This document shows positions 24,899 through 36,080 of a DNA stretch of 64,000 nt, in pieces. Position 1 is the stretch's first letter. Every line of letters begins with the position of its first letter. Made by a program: the position numbers and the translations under genes. Source of the DNA: Chloroflexota bacterium (GTDB taxonomy: Bacteria; Chloroflexota; Dehalococcoidia; Lucifugimonadales; JACPQL01); the NCBI GenBank assembly GCA_016190445.1, contig JACPQL010000007.1, positions 1 to 64,000 on the forward strand, given 5' to 3'. The notes below the pieces were generated by a model. It did not search any database. It was not told the origin of the DNA and was given only the letters and a program-made list of their open reading frames with translations.

Positions 24899-26368
24899 AT
24901 GCCGAGTAGGCAGCCCATGCGGCGCATAGAGAGCTGGGTCCGAGGGCTCAGTGTCCGTCTACAGGTATCCATCGGCATCGCACTATGGGTTGCGCTGGCG
25001 ACCCTCGCCTTTGCCCTTCTTATCACCTACACATCACGCCAAAGCATCAAGACGGCGGAGGAAGAGCGGCTTAGGCAGACCCAGATGATGGCCTCCAGCC
25101 TGGATGCGGTGCTCCGCCGCTCGAACGATGGCCTGGGGCGCATTCCGGAGATACTCTCTGTGCTCAACAGCTCAGGGACACTGGCCTCCTCGGTTGTTGA
25201 CAGCAACGGGAATGTTCTGGTGACTGGTCTGGGGGAAGGCGTTGGCGTTGATCCTCACTTTCCACTCCTGGCCGATCTGATACAGGAGCGGCGGGCGGGT
25301 GTCCGGCTTCACCGGATAGGTGGCTCCACCCATATAGTAGCCTTTGCGCCCATGGACTTAGTGGACGGGGGCGTAGTGGCAGAGGAGGTGGCGGACAGGC
25401 TTCTGGCTGCTCCTTTCTGGTTACTGCGCATTCTCCCCTTCTTTGGCCTGGGGCTCTTGGTAGTGGCCTCTTTGAGCGCGTGGCTCCATGCCAGGTACGT
25501 GGCGCGGGATCTTGCCCAGCTTGAGAAGGCCATGGCCCGTGTCGCCAGCGGAACAGTGGATGAGCCCATCACCACCACGCGGCGGGACGAGATTGGCCGG
25601 CTGGCCCAGAGCTTTGAAGCTATGCGTTCCCAGCTCAAAGCGGCCAGCCAGGCGCGGGACTTGTGGGAGCGGGAGCTGGAGCTGCGGGTGCGGGAGCGGA
25701 CCGCGGAGGTGCACCGTCTTGTAGGGCGCGTCATCCATGCCCAGGAGGAAGAGCGGCGGCGCCTGGCCCAAGAGCTCCACGACGACACAGCCCAGGCACT
25801 CGCCAGTCTTCTGATGGGGATAGAGGCCCTGCGTGACGCAGTGCCCCCAGACCAGAGGCGGGTGCGTCAGCACATAGACAGGGCCATCTCTGAAGGGAGC
25901 CACGCCCTGGAGGACCTTCGGCGAGTGATTCTGGGTCTGAGGCCCGCCGCCATAGGTGACCTGGGCCTGGTGGCGGCCCTACGCTCCTATGCCAGCGCCC
26001 GGCTGGTGCCTTCAGGAGCACACCTGGACTTTGCAGTCCAGGGCAAGGAACAGACACTACCCGAGGCCGTGGAGGCGGCCCTGTTCCGTATCTTGCAAGA
26101 GGCGGTAAACAACATCGCCCGGCACGCCGGCGCACAACACGCCAGGGTCTGCATTGACTTCCAGGATACCAGCCTGGTGGTCACGGTAGAGGATGACGGG
26201 CAGGGCTTTGATCCAGCTCAGGTCCAGGCCTTAAGCCGGGGACTGGGACTGAAAGGTATGCGAGAGCGGGCGGAGGTCATCAATGCACGGCTGGAGATGA
26301 CCTCAGCCACGGGGAAAGGTACCAGGGTGAGGGTGGAACTTCCCCTGAAAGAGGCGAAGGATGAGTAA
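24899..26368 (+). CDS. NarL-type sensor histidine kinase
   Basis: A 489-residue membrane kinase: helix 23-43, an outside sensor loop (about 45-172), helix 173-195, HAMP (196-250), HisKA_3 with phospho-accepting H294 in QELHDDTAQAL, and an ATPase domain with EAVNNIARHAGA (N box), DDGQGF and GLGLKGM (G boxes). ATG 24899 is favoured by GGAAGGGG. It overlaps the NarL-type regulator by 8 bases, so the two form one pair. Signal unknown. Confidence 0.92.
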   Translation: MPSRQPMRRIESWVRGLSVRLQVSIGIALWVALATLAFALLITYTSRQSIKTAEEERLRQTQMMASSLDAVLRRSNDGLGRIPEILSVLNSSGTLASSVVDSNGNVLVTGLGEGVGVDPHFPLLADLIQERRAGVRLHRIGGSTHIVAFAPMDLVDGGVVAEEVADRLLAAPFWLLRILPFFGLGLLVVASLSAWLHARYVARDLAQLEKAMARVASGTVDEPITTTRRDEIGRLAQSFEAMRSQLKAASQARDLWERELELRVRERTAEVHRLVGRVIHAQEEERRRLAQELHDDTAQALASLLMGIEALRDAVPPDQRRVRQHIDRAISEGSHALEDLRRVILGLRPAAIGDLGLVAALRSYASARLVPSGAHLDFAVQGKEQTLPEAVEAALFRILQEAVNNIARHAGAQHARVCIDFQDTSLVVTVEDDGQGFDPAQVQALSRGLGLKGMRERAEVINARLEMTSATGKGTRVRVELPLKEAKDE

Positions 26369-27014
26369 GACAAGGGTTATCCTCGTGGACGACCACAACC
26401 TGTTCCGGGAGGGGCTGCGCATGCTATTGGAGGCGCAGGGGGACTTCGACGTGGTGGGAGAGGCCAGCGGCGCCTATGAGGCGGTGCAAGAGGCCCGAAA
26501 GACACGCCCTGACATTGTAGTGATGGACATCACCATGGAAGGCAACGGCCTGAAAGCGACGCGCCAGTTGCTGGAGATCTTGCCCGGGACGAGGGTGATC
26601 ATACTTACCATGCATGGGAGCGACGACTACTTCTTCGGGGCCCTGGAGGCGGGCGCCATGGGCTACGTGGTGAAAGGGACCACGTCCGCTGAGCTGGTCG
26701 CAGCCCTGCGGGCAGTGGCGCGGGGGGAGGTCTACGTCCACCCCTCGGTAGCGGGATATCTAGTGGCCGACTACCTGACGCGAGTGAGCAGCGGGGAGGA
26801 GCGAGAGAGCTACACAAAACTCAGCGCCAGGGAGCAAGAGGTCCTGAGCCTCATCGCCCAGGGTTACACCAATCCTGAGATCGCTGAGCGCCTGCACATC
26901 AGCGTCTACACTGTCCAGACCCATCGGGGCCACATCATGGAGAAGCTGAATCTCCACAGCCGGGGCGAACTGTTGAAGTACGCTGTGCGCCTTGGCTTCC
27001 TCAAGTCTGCCTGA
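26361..27014 (+). CDS. NarL/LuxR-family response regulator
   Basis: A 217-residue partner of the kinase: receiver with D10/D11 and phosphoacceptor D56 (VVMDITMEGNG), Lys in YVVKGTT, then a LuxR-type helix-turn-helix (about 150-210: LSAREQEVLSLIAQGYTNPEIAERLHISVYTVQTH). Start overlaps the kinase stop, a sign of coupled translation. Confidence 0.93.
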   Translation: MSKTRVILVDDHNLFREGLRMLLEAQGDFDVVGEASGAYEAVQEARKTRPDIVVMDITMEGNGLKATRQLLEILPGTRVIILTMHGSDDYFFGALEAGAMGYVVKGTTSAELVAALRAVARGEVYVHPSVAGYLVADYLTRVSSGEERESYTKLSAREQEVLSLIAQGYTNPEIAERLHISVYTVQTHRGHIMEKLNLHSRGELLKYAVRLGFLKSA

Positions 27015-27242
27015 GCCTCAGCATCCCTGAGTCCATGGGATGTCCATCGCCCCTGCGAGGCGATGGGAAGCCCTGCATGACCCCACGCTATCCCTCAAGA
27101 GACGGGAGAAGAAATCCTGTCTCCTTGATTTGTGCCCCTCAGTCATATGGGATGTCCTGGGCACAGCCGTGCGCTACCTTGGAGATGGGCTAGCGGGGAG
27201 GCCACGCAGGCCTTAGGCCACCGAGGTTAGAGTGAGCTGCCC

Positions 27243-27545
27243 ATGCCGAGGAGGCCGGTCCATTCGGGCCCTCCCAAAGAGTTGCCTGGTGCTGGTCTCC
27301 CTGAGGGCACCTTGGAGGAGATAGCACAGAGGCTTGTAGAGGAGTTTGTCCAGCAGGGGTTTACCGCCCCTCAGATTCTGGCCATCTTCCGAAATCCGCT
27401 GTCGGGTGGGCCCTACGCCTTCTACCAAGCCAAGGGCCAGAAGGGCCAGCAGTGGATATCGGGTGTGATCATCCAGGTCCAGGAGAAGCTTCGGCCTGCC
27501 AGGGGCTATGATCCGGAAGACAGAACCGGCGAGAGGAGGGCCTAG
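27243..27545 (+). CDS. Conserved-looking hypothetical protein
   Basis: A 100-residue soluble protein. The core EEIAQRLVEEFVQQGFTAPQILAIFRNPL looks like a helical, folded domain; the two ends are polar and probably loose. I do not recognise the family. It lies between two NarL-type regulator genes on the same strand, with about 230 bases on each side. Ribosome site weak. Confidence 0.55.
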   Translation: MPRRPVHSGPPKELPGAGLPEGTLEEIAQRLVEEFVQQGFTAPQILAIFRNPLSGGPYAFYQAKGQKGQQWISGVIIQVQEKLRPARGYDPEDRTGERRA

Positions 27546-27779
27546 ATCGCGAAAAGACAGAGCGACTATCACCTCGGCAGATCCCCGCTTGCTCGCGGAT
27601 GTCTGGGTACCGATAGGAAAAAAGTAGAAAGGTTGTAGGGAGGTAGGCCGCGGAGTTGCGCCCAGTAAAGCACCTGCGTAACCCCCTAACCCGAAGCTAC
27701 GTACCATCCTGGGAAAGAAGTCTATCATCAGAGCTCATCCACAGCGGCATGGCCAGAGCGTCAAAGGGGAGACCGGGAC

Positions 27780-28211
27780 ATGCCCACCAGCACTCGTGTG
27801 TTGCTCTGCACCGACCATGCCCCGCTGCGGGAGGCGCTGAGGAGCTTCCTGAGCGGTGAGACGGATATTGAGGTGGTGGGCGAGGCCAGCACCGGCGAGG
27901 AGACGCTGGAACGAGTAGCGGCGCTGAGGCCCGATGTGGTGGTGCTGGACATTAGCCTACCGGGTGCCAATGGTCTGGAGACGGCGCGGCGCATCAGGAA
28001 ACAGTCGCCTCAGTACATGGTGCTGGTCCTCACCATGTACCACCCCAGGTACTATTGTTGTACTGCACTGAAGACGGGGGCAGTCAGGTGCATACTCAAG
28101 AGCCATGTGGACACAGAGCTGGTACCGGCCATCCGGGTCGCCCGTGGGCGAGCAAGCCCCGGCCATCGGATGTTGCAGACACTCCAGCCAGGGCGTCCCG
28201 GAGAACACTAG
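27780..28211 (+). CDS. Receiver-only NarL-type regulator, altered acidic pocket
   Basis: A 143-residue receiver like those of NarL proteins, but no LuxR helix-turn-helix follows in any frame, so the output domain is absent. Phosphoacceptor D57 (VVLDISLPGANG) and Lys in CILKSH are kept, while the usual Asp-Asp pair reads T11-D12. It may be a phosphate sink or partner of the 24899 kinase, or a decaying paralogue. Confidence 0.75.
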   Translation: MPTSTRVLLCTDHAPLREALRSFLSGETDIEVVGEASTGEETLERVAALRPDVVVLDISLPGANGLETARRIRKQSPQYMVLVLTMYHPRYYCCTALKTGAVRCILKSHVDTELVPAIRVARGRASPGHRMLQTLQPGRPGEH

Positions 28212-28310
28212 GCGCTCCCACCAAGGGTGCCCCATTTGGTGCAAGAGCGGTCGGCTGGGACCGTCGGCTCTCAGCTTGTTCTCAGGCAGGGTTAAGGTTC
28301 TCAGAATAAG

Positions 28311-28330
28311 ATTGTGACAAAGGTCACAAT
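28311..28330. promoter_or_regulatory. Perfect CRP-type palindrome before ccm cluster
   Basis: ATTGTGAC-AAAG-GTCACAAT is a perfect 20-base palindrome containing TGTGA-N6-TCACA at 28313-28328. It lies 30 bases before the first gene of the cytochrome maturation cluster. The CRP-family protein at 9398 has the recognition residues expected to read it. Confidence 0.75.
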
Positions 28331-28359
28331 GTCTCGCCCACGCTGAATGGAGTGTGCGC

Positions 28360-28905
28360 ATGCCCAGTGCCTCTCAGCGGGTCCCAGGCGCCCAAGCACG
28401 CGGGCCGGCGGGCGCCATCAGAGCGGCCCAGATAGGCTTCTTCCTCATCATCTTCGCCGCTGTTGCCGGGGGTCTTTGGAGCGTCGTCCAGCAGCAGCCG
28501 AGGTCCGGTGGCATCCCAAAGGCGCTAGCAAGCTACGGGCTCCTTCGCTCGGTCACGGGCCCGGAGGCGCTTCAGATGGTGGCCCGGCTGCACCAGGGTT
28601 CCCCAGAGCTCACGGCTGCATGGGTGGCCTACTACGAGCAGGGCGGGGTCGTCTGGTCTGGGACTACAGCATCCCCATCTGCCGCCCGGCAGCAGCTAGA
28701 GGACATGGCCCAGGCCATCGGAGAGGGCGGCACCCCCTTCTTCAAGCCCCAGGAGGTGCGCGTGGGAGGCCGACAGGGGTTCGCTGTGGGCGACGGCTAC
28801 AACAACCAGCACTACTTCTTCCAGAGCGGGGCGAGGGTCATCTGGATAACACCTCCCACGGGCAGCGACACCCGCTTCGTCGAAGCTGCCGTGCGCGAGC
28901 TTTAG
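28360..28905 (+). CDS. Membrane-anchored protein of unknown function, first gene of ccm cluster
   Basis: A 181-residue protein with one N-terminal helix (about 25-45, AAQIGFFLIIFAAVAGGLWSV) and a soluble domain outside or inside. The C-terminal part is rich in Gly, Tyr and Phe with no cysteine, so it is not a CcmG/ResA thioredoxin. ATG 28360 has GGAG seven bases upstream; a GTG at 28354 is possible. It starts the run to ccmE (9-base gap) and is right behind the CRP-type palindrome. Role unknown. Confidence 0.65.
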   Translation: MPSASQRVPGAQARGPAGAIRAAQIGFFLIIFAAVAGGLWSVVQQQPRSGGIPKALASYGLLRSVTGPEALQMVARLHQGSPELTAAWVAYYEQGGVVWSGTTASPSAARQQLEDMAQAIGEGGTPFFKPQEVRVGGRQGFAVGDGYNNQHYFFQSGARVIWITPPTGSDTRFVEAAVREL

Positions 28906-28914
28906 GAGGGGAGG

Positions 28915-29370
28915 ATGCAAACACCAGCGGGAACGGTCCCAGTCCAACAAAGGCCTGCGGCGTCGAGTGGGAGCGCCGCCCTCTGGAAGGGGAAGAAATT
29001 CATCATTGGCGCAGCGGTGGTGGTCCTGGCCCTGGCTTACCTGATAACCGTAGGCATTCAGAGCTCAGCCATGTACTACCTGACCGTGGAGGAGTTTCTG
29101 GTGGAGGAGAAGGCGGCCGTCGGACAGCGGGTTCGCTTGGGGGGGACCGTGGCCCCGGAGTCCGTGCAGGCGGTGCCAGGGAGCACCACGCTTCGTTTCC
29201 AGGTGACCGATGGGCAACGGAACATCCCTGTTACGTATACGGGGATAGTGCCGGACGCCTTCAGGCCCGGGGGCGACGTGATTCTGGAGGGTGCGCTGAC
29301 GCCAGAGGGCATCTTCAACGCAGAGGTCTTGCTGGCCAAGTGCCCCAGTAAGTACGCGCCATCCCTCTGA
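28915..29370 (+). CDS. ccmE: Cytochrome c maturation protein CcmE, CXXXY type
   Basis: A 151-residue haem chaperone: one N-terminal helix (about 28-48) and an OB-fold. CcmE normally binds haem covalently through the His of an HxxxY motif; here the place is taken by C143-P-S-K-Y147. This is the known variant described first in archaea and sulfate reducers. It hands haem to CcmF/CcmH on the outer face. AGGAGGGGAGG precedes the ATG. Confidence 0.88.
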   Translation: MQTPAGTVPVQQRPAASSGSAALWKGKKFIIGAAVVVLALAYLITVGIQSSAMYYLTVEEFLVEEKAAVGQRVRLGGTVAPESVQAVPGSTTLRFQVTDGQRNIPVTYTGIVPDAFRPGGDVILEGALTPEGIFNAEVLLAKCPSKYAPSL

Positions 29371-29413
29371 CGGACACGGGTGTGCGCGGCAGCTATAAGG
29401 CGAGGCGAAGCTT

Positions 29414-31414
29414 ATGACCGACATCGGCGAGACCAGCCTGGTAGTGGCATTCTTCGTAGCTCTCTACGCCATGGTGGCCGCCGCATTAGGAAAGGCACTG
29501 AACTACCATGATCTGGTGGAGAGCGCCCGCAGGGGCCTCCTGGCCACCGCTGCGCTGGTGACCCTGGCCTCGGCTGCCCTGGTGTACGCCTTCGTCACCA
29601 GGGACTTCAGCATCCAGTATGTGTACCAGTACTCCAGCTCCGATATGTCCCTCCCTTACACCATCGCGGCCTGGTGGGCGGGCCAGGCCGGCTCCCTCCT
29701 CCTTTGGGCATGGGTCCTCTCCATGATGGGGGTCGTGGTGCTGTGGCAGAACCGTCGCCAGAACCTGACCCTGCTCCCGGTGCTCCTTGTCGTCATCACT
29801 GGCGTGCTGGGCTTCTTCCTGGGCCTGGCCACCTTCGTCAGCAACCCCTTCGACCGGCTCCCCTTTTATGCTGCCGAGGGGGAGGGACTCAACCCGCTCC
29901 TGGAGAACATGGGGATGTTCTTCCACCCCACTACGCTGTACCTGGGGTACATTGGGTTCACCATCCCCTTCGCCTTTGCCATGGCGGCCCTGGTGACCAA
30001 CCGCCTGGACGACCAGTGGGTCCGCTCCAGCCGTCGCTGGACGCTCTTTGCCTGGTTATTCCTGGGCTTGGGGAACCTCTTCGGCGCCCAGTGGGCCTAC
30101 GTCGAGCTAGGGTGGGGTGGCTACATGGGGTGGGACCCGGTGGAGAACGCGTCCATGATGCCATGGCTGGTGGGCACCGCCTATCTTCACTCGGTGATGA
30201 TCCAGCAGCGGCGAGGTATGCTGAAGATCTGGAATATGGCCCTTATCATCACTACCTTTGCCCTTTCCATCTTCGGCACCTTCCTGACCCGGAGCGGCGT
30301 TCTCTCCTCGGTGCACACTTTCAGTGTGGGCGCCATGGGGCCGCTGTTCGTCTCCTTCATCCTCATCGTGGTGGCGGTATCCGTGGGCCTCCTATGGCAC
30401 CGGCTGCCACAGCTAAGGAGCGAGGCCGAGTTGGACTCCCTGGTCTCCCGCGAGTCCACCTTCCTGTTCAACAATCTGCTGCTGGTGGGGGCAGCATTCG
30501 CGATCTTCTGGGGGACCGTGTTTCCCCTGATCTCCGAAGCGGTCAGGGGCACCAAGATCACCGTGGGGCCGCCCTTCTACAATCAGGTTATCCCTCCCAT
30601 CCTCCTGGCCCTGCTGGCCATCATGGCGGTGTGCCCCATCATCGGGTGGCGAAAGGCATCCCGGGCCAACCTGATCCGCAACTTTCTGCGCCCATTCATC
30701 GCCTCTCTGGCGGTGCCGGCAGTGCTGCTGGCCCTGGGCGTGACCAACGGCTGGGCCGTCCTCTCCTCGTGGATACTCGTCTTCGTCGTGGCCACCGTGC
30801 TGCTGGAGTTCTACCGCGGCCTCAGAGCAAGGTGGCGTGGCCGTCGTGAGGACCCCCTCCGCGGCCTGATGCGGCTGGTAGCCAGCAACAAGCCACGCTA
30901 CGGGGGGCTCGTCGCCCACCTGGGATTCGTGGTCATGGGGGCGGGTGTGGTAGCCTCCTCCCTTTTCTCCTCCAGCGTGGAGGGGACTCTGCGGCCCGGC
31001 GACAGCCTCACCATCGAGGACTACCAGGTGACCTACGGCGGCCTGAACCAGTACCAGACCGCCAGCAAGCAGGTGGTCTCGGCCTCTCTGAACATATCCA
31101 GGGGCGGCACTTTCCTCCAGCCCATGCAGGCGGAGAAGTACTACCACCGGAGCCACGACAATCCAGTGACAGAGGTGGGGCTGCGCAGCACGCTGATGGA
31201 GGACCTGTACGTCATTCTGGCGGGGTGGGGTAACGATGGCAGCGCGACCCTCAAAATTCTGGTGAACCCGCTGGTCACCTGGATCTGGCTGGGCGGTGGC
31301 GTGTTGCTGTTCGGGACGGTGGTGGCGATGTGGCCCGACCGGAGGGAGAGGGACCGTCTGGTACGCCGCGAGCAGCGCCTGGTGGAGTCGGAGGTGGCAC
31401 GTGTTGGCTCGTAG
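29414..31414 (+). CDS. ccmF: Cytochrome c haem lyase subunit CcmF
   Basis: A 666-residue multi-spanning protein of the haem-handling family, with the tryptophan-rich WWD-like region (ELGWGGYMGWDPVENASMMPW), the WAGQAGSLLLWAW segment, and FGTFLTRSGVLSSVHTF. It attaches haem to apocytochromes with CcmH. Length agrees with the family. Its end overlaps ccmH by 14 bases. Confidence 0.95.
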   Translation: MTDIGETSLVVAFFVALYAMVAAALGKALNYHDLVESARRGLLATAALVTLASAALVYAFVTRDFSIQYVYQYSSSDMSLPYTIAAWWAGQAGSLLLWAWVLSMMGVVVLWQNRRQNLTLLPVLLVVITGVLGFFLGLATFVSNPFDRLPFYAAEGEGLNPLLENMGMFFHPTTLYLGYIGFTIPFAFAMAALVTNRLDDQWVRSSRRWTLFAWLFLGLGNLFGAQWAYVELGWGGYMGWDPVENASMMPWLVGTAYLHSVMIQQRRGMLKIWNMALIITTFALSIFGTFLTRSGVLSSVHTFSVGAMGPLFVSFILIVVAVSVGLLWHRLPQLRSEAELDSLVSRESTFLFNNLLLVGAAFAIFWGTVFPLISEAVRGTKITVGPPFYNQVIPPILLALLAIMAVCPIIGWRKASRANLIRNFLRPFIASLAVPAVLLALGVTNGWAVLSSWILVFVVATVLLEFYRGLRARWRGRREDPLRGLMRLVASNKPRYGGLVAHLGFVVMGAGVVASSLFSSSVEGTLRPGDSLTIEDYQVTYGGLNQYQTASKQVVSASLNISRGGTFLQPMQAEKYYHRSHDNPVTEVGLRSTLMEDLYVILAGWGNDGSATLKILVNPLVTWIWLGGGVLLFGTVVAMWPDRRERDRLVRREQRLVESEVARVGS

Positions 31415-31895
31415 GCTCGCTCTGGCTGCACTGGTGGTGGCAATGGGCCTGCTGACCATGGCAGGGCCTGGGGTCAGTCCATCCCATGCGGGTTCCATCG
31501 TGGACGAGGTGGAGGGGAAGATAATCTGCCAGTGCGGCTGCACCTACACGCTGGAGGCCTGCGCCAGCGCCATGGGCTGTTCCGTGGGCGACCAGATGCG
31601 GGCCGAGATCGCGGCCATGGGGGCACAGGGGATGACCGCGGCCCAGGTCCTTGACAGCTATGTCGCCCGCTACGGCGAGGCTATCCTGGCTGCGCCTACG
31701 AAGCGAGGGTTCAACCTCACGGCCTGGGTCACGCCCTTTGCCGCCATCGCTGCCGGTGGGGCCGTGGTGTACCTGCTGCTTCAGGCGTGGTGGCGCAGGC
31801 ACATCCTGGTCACCGGGGCGACGCAGGAAAGGCGACGCGCAGCCCTGGACCCGTTCCTGGAGCAGGTGGACCGGGAGCTAGAGGAGGAATCCTAG
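31401..31895 (+). CDS. ccmH: Cytochrome c maturation protein CcmH-like
   Basis: A 164-residue thiol protein: signal peptide (about 1-30), a CcmH domain with C43-Q-C45-G-C47 and C54/C60 instead of the classical LRCxxC, and a C-terminal anchor helix (about 110-130). It should reduce the apocytochrome CxxCH thiols. I chose GTG 31401, inside the end of ccmF, because GGAGG lies six bases before it. Variant systems with a CXXXY CcmE were described as lacking CcmH, so this pairing is notable. Confidence 0.82.
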   Translation: MLARRLALAALVVAMGLLTMAGPGVSPSHAGSIVDEVEGKIICQCGCTYTLEACASAMGCSVGDQMRAEIAAMGAQGMTAAQVLDSYVARYGEAILAAPTKRGFNLTAWVTPFAAIAAGGAVVYLLLQAWWRRHILVTGATQERRRAALDPFLEQVDRELEEES

Positions 31896-31906
31896 GGAGC
31901 AGGACG

Positions 31907-32320
31907 ATGATGCTAGTGGCCTTGGTGATCGTCATTGCAACGATAGTCGTCGTGCTGTGGCCGCTGTTCCGTGCCAGGCCCACGGTACCTACGGGCCAGA
32001 GCTGGGAGCGAGACCGCCTGGACGCCCTGCTGTCCCGACGGGACAGCGCCCTCGACGCCATCCGGGACCTGGACTTCGAGTACCGCCTCGGCAACCTGTC
32101 CGATGGAGACTACCTGGAGCTTCGCGAGAGGTACCGAGAGCGGGCCGCCGAGGTGCTCCGGCGTCTGGACCGGGTTGCCGGGCCAGCGTCACTGGCCCAA
32201 CGTCTTGTCCAGGCACGGGACTCATCTTCCCCCCGGTGTCCCCGCTGCGGCGAGCCTGTTGCCGGTGAGTCTGAGCGGTGCGGTCACTGCGGCGGACTTC
32301 TGGAGAGGGGGCCATCATGA
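31907..32320 (+). CDS. CcmI/CycH-like membrane protein with zinc ribbon
   Basis: A 137-residue protein: N-terminal helix (about 2-20), a helical segment DALLSRRDSALDAIRDLDFEYRLGNLSDGDY that is the hallmark of the CcmI N-terminus, then a double CxxC zinc ribbon (CPRCGE...CGHCGG) at the end in place of the TPR part. In other bacteria CcmI presents apocytochrome to CcmF/H. Start ATG 31907; stop overlaps the next gene (ATGA). Confidence 0.75.
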   Translation: MMLVALVIVIATIVVVLWPLFRARPTVPTGQSWERDRLDALLSRRDSALDAIRDLDFEYRLGNLSDGDYLELRERYRERAAEVLRRLDRVAGPASLAQRLVQARDSSSPRCPRCGEPVAGESERCGHCGGLLERGPS

Positions 32321-33414
32321 GTTACAAGATAGGAGCGTTCCTCGCGCTGGCGTTGGTGGTGCTCGCATTCCCACTGGAGGCGGCCCTGGCTGGGGACGGG
32401 AGTGTACAGGGCAAGGTGATCAGCAAGACCACGGGCGAGCCCGTGTCTGGGCAGTTGGTGCTGCTTCATGTGAGCCGCTCCGATGGAACGGCCCTTCCAA
32501 ACCCGGAGACGACCACCAGTCCGGAGGGTAGCTTCGCCTTTGAGGACGTGGACCTGGCCCCAGGCAACCAGTTGGCCCTTTGCGCCACCTACCAGGGCGC
32601 CATGTACCACGACCCCTTCGAAGCCCCGTCGGATGGCTCCCCCGTGTCCCGGGACCTGGCGGTCTACGAGGCAACCGCCAGCGACGAGGCGATCAGCCTT
32701 GGAGCGGTGCATATGATTTTCTACCCCGACCCGAAGCAACGCACCGTACAGGTAGAAGAGTTCCTCATGTTCCAGAACTCGGGCGACCGCACCTACATCG
32801 GAGCCGGGGAGGAAGGCAAGGGCAACCCAGGCGAGACGCTGCACTTCACCCTGCCCGAAGGGGCGTCTAATCTGATGCTCCACCAGGGCCTCAGCAACGA
32901 GGAGGTGCAGCAGCACGAGGGTGGGTTCTGCTCCACGGCACCCATGTACCCCGGCCAGCAGAACATTGTGTACACTTACGTTCTGCCGTACTCGGGCAAA
33001 GGCACCCTCCGGCTCCAGCGGCCGCTGGACTACCGCCCGGCCGAGGTGGTGGTGATGACCGCCGGCAACCAGGGGCAGTTGACCGGCCAGGGGATAGTCT
33101 CCCAAGGGCCGGTAACCCTTCAGGGAGAGGAATACAAGGAGTATGGGGTATATCAAGCCACCCTATCTCCCTCTCAGACGGCCTTGGACCTGGAGCTATC
33201 CGGGCTCGGGGGTGGCGCGCCCGGCTCTGCGGTGGGCGGCAACATCAAGGTCCTGGCCGGAGGGGCGACCGGCCTCGGCCTGGTCGGTGGCCTGTTCTTC
33301 GCATTGGTATTGAAGCTGCGCCGGGCCACGGCCCTTGCCGCAGCGGTCACTCCCCGACACCCCAGCAGGGACATGGCCGAAGAAGAGCAGGACAACGACG
33401 ACCCCGGACAGTAA
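32317..33414 (+). CDS. Exported carboxypeptidase-regulatory-like membrane protein, end of ccm cluster
   Basis: A 365-residue protein: signal peptide cut near ALA at about 26, a beta-sandwich of the CarboxypepD regulatory type (VQGKVISKTTGEPVSGQLVLL... about 30-130), a second beta domain, a C-terminal helix (GLGLVGGLFFALVLKLRR, about 320-340) and an acidic tail. Two cysteines are seen outside the leader. It is translationally coupled to the CcmI-like gene. Possibly a scaffold for cytochrome assembly on the outer face; function unproven. Confidence 0.65.
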   Translation: MSYKIGAFLALALVVLAFPLEAALAGDGSVQGKVISKTTGEPVSGQLVLLHVSRSDGTALPNPETTTSPEGSFAFEDVDLAPGNQLALCATYQGAMYHDPFEAPSDGSPVSRDLAVYEATASDEAISLGAVHMIFYPDPKQRTVQVEEFLMFQNSGDRTYIGAGEEGKGNPGETLHFTLPEGASNLMLHQGLSNEEVQQHEGGFCSTAPMYPGQQNIVYTYVLPYSGKGTLRLQRPLDYRPAEVVVMTAGNQGQLTGQGIVSQGPVTLQGEEYKEYGVYQATLSPSQTALDLELSGLGGGAPGSAVGGNIKVLAGGATGLGLVGGLFFALVLKLRRATALAAAVTPRHPSRDMAEEEQDNDDPGQ

Positions 33415-33461
33415 CGCGCCCGCTCTCCATGTCGAACAGGTCGCTGAGAAAAGGGTGTCCC

Positions 33462-33506
33462 GTCCCGACCTGTCGGGACTGGCGGGGGTCTGGGGGTATC
33501 CCCCAG
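33462..33506. terminator. Double hairpin between convergent ccm cluster and leuS
   Basis: GTCCCGACC/TGTCGGGAC (33462-33479) and CTGGGGG-TAT-CCCCCAG (33490-33506). The second ends 14 bases before the leuS stop and probably ends leuS transcripts and those of the ccm cluster. The first shares its core with the repeats at 3420 and 39774. Confidence 0.6.
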
Positions 33507-33519
33507 GTAATGGGTATTC

Positions 33520-35994
<2,475 letters not shown>

Positions 35995-36080
35995 GGTCTC
36001 TCCTGAGGGTGCCGCGCCACCTGCGCGGCGGCCAGCCACTCTATGTTACACACACCCTTCTGGGCCCGCAAACCGGGCCG

